Below, one piece after another: positions 61,473-64,000 of a stretch of DNA of 64,000 nucleotides. Within the stretch, counting starts at the first letter, position 1. Each line of letters starts with the position of its first letter. The stretch spans positions 1-64,000 of the forward strand of contig JBAZSJ010000010.1 in NCBI GenBank assembly GCA_041662485.1. The letters are read 5' to 3'. This DNA comes from Rariglobus sp041662485. Its GTDB lineage: Bacteria > Verrucomicrobiota > Verrucomicrobiia > Opitutales > Opitutaceae. Below the pieces are notes generated by a model. It was given only the letters and a program-made list of their open reading frames with translations, was not told the DNA's origin and did no database searches. The position numbers were made by a program, and so were the translations under genes.

Positions 61473-62309
61473 TTAAAGGAAGCGAAGATTGTTTTGGCGC
61501 GCGACCTCGTGGAGATGGGCGGCGGCGACGGGATAGTCTTCCGGCGAGATATGCTCGAGGCACAGGGAGGTGTCGGGATCGAGCTTGGAGAGTTCGCGCA
61601 GATAGGTCGGATAATCGAGCACGCCCGTGCCGGGGCGGCATTCGTCGAGGTGCACGGTAAGGTTTTCGCGCAGGATGATGTCCTTGGCGTGGCAGCTGCG
61701 GATGAACGGCCCGAGCTTGGCGAAGCATTCGCGAATGAAATCGCCGGTATGATAAGATCGCGCGGGACTGTTGATCATGTTGACCGGATCGAGGTGCACG
61801 GCGACCGAGGGACGGTCGATGGCGCGGAGGAGAGCGAGATATTCGTCGGGCGACGAAGGGAAAATCCATGGCATCGTTTCCAACGCATAAAAGGTGCGGC
61901 GCGGCTTGACCGAGTCCACGATGGCCCGTGTGGACTGCACGATGAGATCGAACGTCTCGTCGGAGAAATTCGTGTGATACGGGCCGTCCCATTTGGCAGG
62001 GTTGCGCGAGCCGGTGATGTTGACGCAGCAGCGCGCGCCGAGGCGTTCGGCGAGGTCCAGGTTGCGACGGCAGCCGTCGATCGCCCGGGCGGCCTTGGCG
62101 GGATCGGGATCGATGGGGTTGGACCATGCGCCGACCTCGGCGATGACAAGATTGGTGCGGCGGGCGGCCTCGACGTAGGCGGCCACGTCGGCATCGGATG
62201 CGTCGGGGCCGACGGGCGAATAGACGGCTCCGTAGCCTGCCTGCCGGTAACCTTGGGCCCATGCGGCGGGTGTTTCGAATTTCTGGGCGATGCAGCCTGC
62301 AAGTCTCAT
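61473..62309 (-). CDS. Sugar phosphate isomerase/epimerase (xylose isomerase-like TIM barrel)
   Basis: The 278-aa protein fits the AP-endonuclease-2/xylose-isomerase-like barrel family. Metal-binding residues can be seen in FYALETMPWIFP (E), VAVHLDPVNMIN (D/H), IRSCHAKDIIL (H, D) and LCLEHISPEDYP (E). Family members isomerise or epimerise sugars and inositols; the substrate is unknown. The gene is divergent from the AraC regulator at 62435, which most likely controls it and the dehydrogenase. Confidence 0.86.
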   Translation of the reverse strand: MRLAGCIAQKFETPAAWAQGYRQAGYGAVYSPVGPDASDADVAAYVEAARRTNLVIAEVGAWSNPIDPDPAKAARAIDGCRRNLDLAERLGARCCVNITGSRNPAKWDGPYHTNFSDETFDLIVQSTRAIVDSVKPRRTFYALETMPWIFPSSPDEYLALLRAIDRPSVAVHLDPVNMINSPARSYHTGDFIRECFAKLGPFIRSCHAKDIILRENLTVHLDECRPGTGVLDYPTYLRELSKLDPDTSLCLEHISPEDYPVAAAHLHEVARQNNLRFL

Positions 62310-62434
62310 GTATAATCCTTGTTGATCGAAGGGACGTTAAAAACGGGGACCGGGGTGGGTGCGCTCCTTTCTTGCTCCATGTTCAAGACTAGGATCGACT
62401 GCGTAAACGATACCCCAACCATGCGGTTCCGCCC

Positions 62435-63304
62435 ATGGCTGAAAGTCGGGAAAACATGCCTAAAGCTATTGAAAGTCCTTTTTCCGGGCATCCCCTGCAG
62501 CTGGATTTTTTCCAGGCCGGCTCCTTCCGTCAAAAGGTTGGAGGCTGGGTGCATCGCAAGATCGTCCCGTATGTGATCCTGGCCCAGGCCACGAAGGGGG
62601 CCTATGAGGTCCGCTGCGGAGGGAGGCACGAGGCTCTGGCGCCCGGTCGCGTGCTGGTCGTGCCGGCGCACACGCCGGTGGAGTTTACGCACAAGGATGG
62701 ACCGGCGGGCGTGATGGAGGCGCGCTGGCTGCACTTGGGGTTCAGCCTTCGCGGGCAGTTTGACTTTCTCGGACGCTTTGAACTGCCGCTGCAATTGCCG
62801 GAAAAGGAGAGCGGGGAAATCGGCCGGCTCATCAGCAGGGCGTTGACGGCAAACTCCCTGCCCGACGACGGTCCTGAAAAGTTGATTGTGCACCACGAGA
62901 CCGCCGTGCGTGCGCTGGGCGTGCTATGCCGCAATCTGCAACCGAAGGCCGACGGGCGCCAGGCCGGCCGGCTTTGGCTGCGGCTGGACGCGGTGCTGTC
63001 GCACATCGGCGAAAATCTGGCCGCGCCACTGTCGGTGGAGGCTTTGGCGAAGCTTGGAGGGCTTTCGCCGGCGCGGTTCCATGTGGTGTTCAAGGAGGCG
63101 ACCGGGGACGCACCGATGAACTATGTGCGCACCCTGAGATTGGAGGCGGCCGCGCGGTTGCTGGTGTCGGCCGACATGAAGCTGGATCGCGTGGCGGAGA
63201 TGACGGGCTTTGCGGATGCGTTTCATCTCAGCCATGCGTTCAAGGCCCGCTTCGGCGTGTCGCCGCGCGATTACCGGCGGAGCGCGTTGCTGCTTTATTC
63301 GTGA
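62435..63304 (+). CDS. AraC family transcriptional regulator
   Basis: The 289-aa protein has an N-terminal cupin-like sensor (VRCGGRHEALAPGRVLVVPA, about residues 55-80) and a C-terminal double HTH: LSVEALAKLGGLSPARFHVV and LDRVAEMTGFADAFHLSHAF, ending FKARFGVSPRDYRR, the AraC signature. It is divergent from the epimerase-dehydrogenase pair and probably activates it in response to a sugar. The start at 62435 is likely; MPKAIE at 62456 is possible. Confidence 0.9.
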   Translation: MAESRENMPKAIESPFSGHPLQLDFFQAGSFRQKVGGWVHRKIVPYVILAQATKGAYEVRCGGRHEALAPGRVLVVPAHTPVEFTHKDGPAGVMEARWLHLGFSLRGQFDFLGRFELPLQLPEKESGEIGRLISRALTANSLPDDGPEKLIVHHETAVRALGVLCRNLQPKADGRQAGRLWLRLDAVLSHIGENLAAPLSVEALAKLGGLSPARFHVVFKEATGDAPMNYVRTLRLEAAARLLVSADMKLDRVAEMTGFADAFHLSHAFKARFGVSPRDYRRSALLLYS

Positions 63305-63379
63305 TCGCGAAGGACCTGCCGTCCGGCCGGTTGGAAACAAACGCGTTGTGTTGTCCGCGCGGAGATGGGAAAACCGCGG

Positions 63380-63736
63380 ATGGAAACTAAACCCGCGATC
63401 TGGCAGAAACGCTTCGGCCTGACGACTTGCGCCGCCGCAGATCTTGAAAAGGCCGTGCCGGCGAAGGCGCTGGGCGTTGCGGTGATCTACTCGCAGGCGA
63501 CGGGCGCGGAGTCCGAGAAGATTTTCCTCGTGATCGAATCGCGCGCGGGCGAGCTGCGCAACCAGTGCGCGAAACGTCTGCAAACCGCCAAGCTGCCGCC
63601 GCTCGCGTCGCTGACGGTCTCCTTCAAGGCCGCGGTCCTGCCCGATCCGTCGCCGGAGGCGGTTCACGCCGCGTGCCGCGAGCAGGTCATCCTCGCGGGC
63701 GAACTGCGCCGTGAACTGAGGCCGGCGATGCGCTGA
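63380..63736 (+). CDS. Hypothetical protein, 118 aa
   Basis: The protein begins METKPAIWQKRFGLTTCAAA and contains IFLVIESRAGELRNQCAKRL and LASLTVSFKAAVLPDPSPEA. An alpha/beta fold is likely, but I recognise no family. A start five codons earlier (63365) is also open. It follows the AraC gene by 75 bases in the same direction. Confidence 0.6.
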   Translation: METKPAIWQKRFGLTTCAAADLEKAVPAKALGVAVIYSQATGAESEKIFLVIESRAGELRNQCAKRLQTAKLPPLASLTVSFKAAVLPDPSPEAVHAACREQVILAGELRRELRPAMR

Positions 63737-63836
63737 GGAGCGCCCGCGCTTCGGCGCGGTTATAAACGCGGCCTGTTCTTCGGCTCGCCCGTGCGTGCCA
63801 TCATGCGCGAGCATGGTTTCGTCCTCGTTGAACCCC

Positions 63837-64000
63837 ATGCGCTTTCCACCCCGGATACTGGCCCTGCTGGTTGTTTTTTCATCGCTCATCAATTGCCGGA
63901 TTTCGGCGGCCTGGGTTTGGGTGGAGGGGGAGCAGGCGGCATCCACCAACATCGGCAAGCATCCGTGGTATTACGGGCAGGTCAAAAAGGGCCAACTTTC
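63837..64000 (+). CDS. Secreted protein, N-terminal part (cut by the window end)
   Basis: A signal peptide (MRFPPRILALLVVFSSLINC, then RISAAW) is followed by VWVEGEQAASTNIGKHPWYY. The WVEGE ... HPWYY pattern is common in secreted polysaccharide-acting proteins of Verrucomicrobiota and Planctomycetes, as I recall. A start eight codons upstream (63813) is equally possible. The C-terminus is missing. Confidence 0.6.
   Translation, partial: MRFPPRILALLVVFSSLINCRISAAWVWVEGEQAASTNIGKHPWYYGQVKKGQL

Noticed and set aside
60487..62262. 591-aa continuous frame joining the dehydrogenase with upstream sequence
   Set aside because: The first 269 residues are an out-of-frame reading of the epimerase gene; the real start is the ATG at 61455.

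Overview
The window is high-GC bacterial DNA. Its housekeeping genes (gpmI, aspS, amtB with two PII genes, thrS, cysS, hemB, pyrD, cysE, tsaE, thiL, pyrR-pyrB-pyrC), an AraC-controlled sugar locus and lineage-specific proteins fit an Opitutaceae-like member of Verrucomicrobiota. That placement is inferred from gene content and protein style; no ribosomal marker is present.

Layout. Positions 1-16140 and 52777-64000 are ordinary chromosome. These flanks carry at least six palindromic repeat pairs that begin GTAG and end CTAC (152, 7283, 7923, 12788, 54918, 56391). They look like REP/BIME elements, and I found none of this type in the DNA between.

Positions 16141-52745 (about 36.6 kb) are an integrated mobile element. 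A tyrosine integrase (51470-52687) sits next to an intact tRNA-Leu(GAG) (52751-52835). A 31-bp copy of the tRNA 3' end lies at the far left (16141-16171), beside the tRNA's original terminator, which is now 36.6 kb from its gene. Copies of GGCAACCT(A) beside both att sites look like integrase arm sites.

Inside the element, right to left: integrase and a small HTH protein; a two-gene unit with a QueC-like protein; a replication block (Toprim primase-like protein, RecA-like ATPase, HTH protein, DUF3102 protein); a 1.6-kb stretch without convincing genes; a Mu-like head module (small and large terminase, portal fused to a gpF-like tail, protease, decoration protein, major capsid) that ends in a terminator with no tail, connector or lysis genes; a LysR-type regulator divergent from a seven-gene operon (Z1 ATPase, two unknown proteins, DNA methyltransferase, RhuM, DEAD/PD-ExK restriction enzyme, UvrD-like helicase); a DUF6573 protein; and a cassette of zinc-ribbon protein, serine recombinase and two ParB/RepB-like proteins.

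The most interesting reading is a phage satellite that builds its own capsid, replicates itself, borrows tails and carries two candidate defence systems. A prophage that lost its tail genes is the main alternative.
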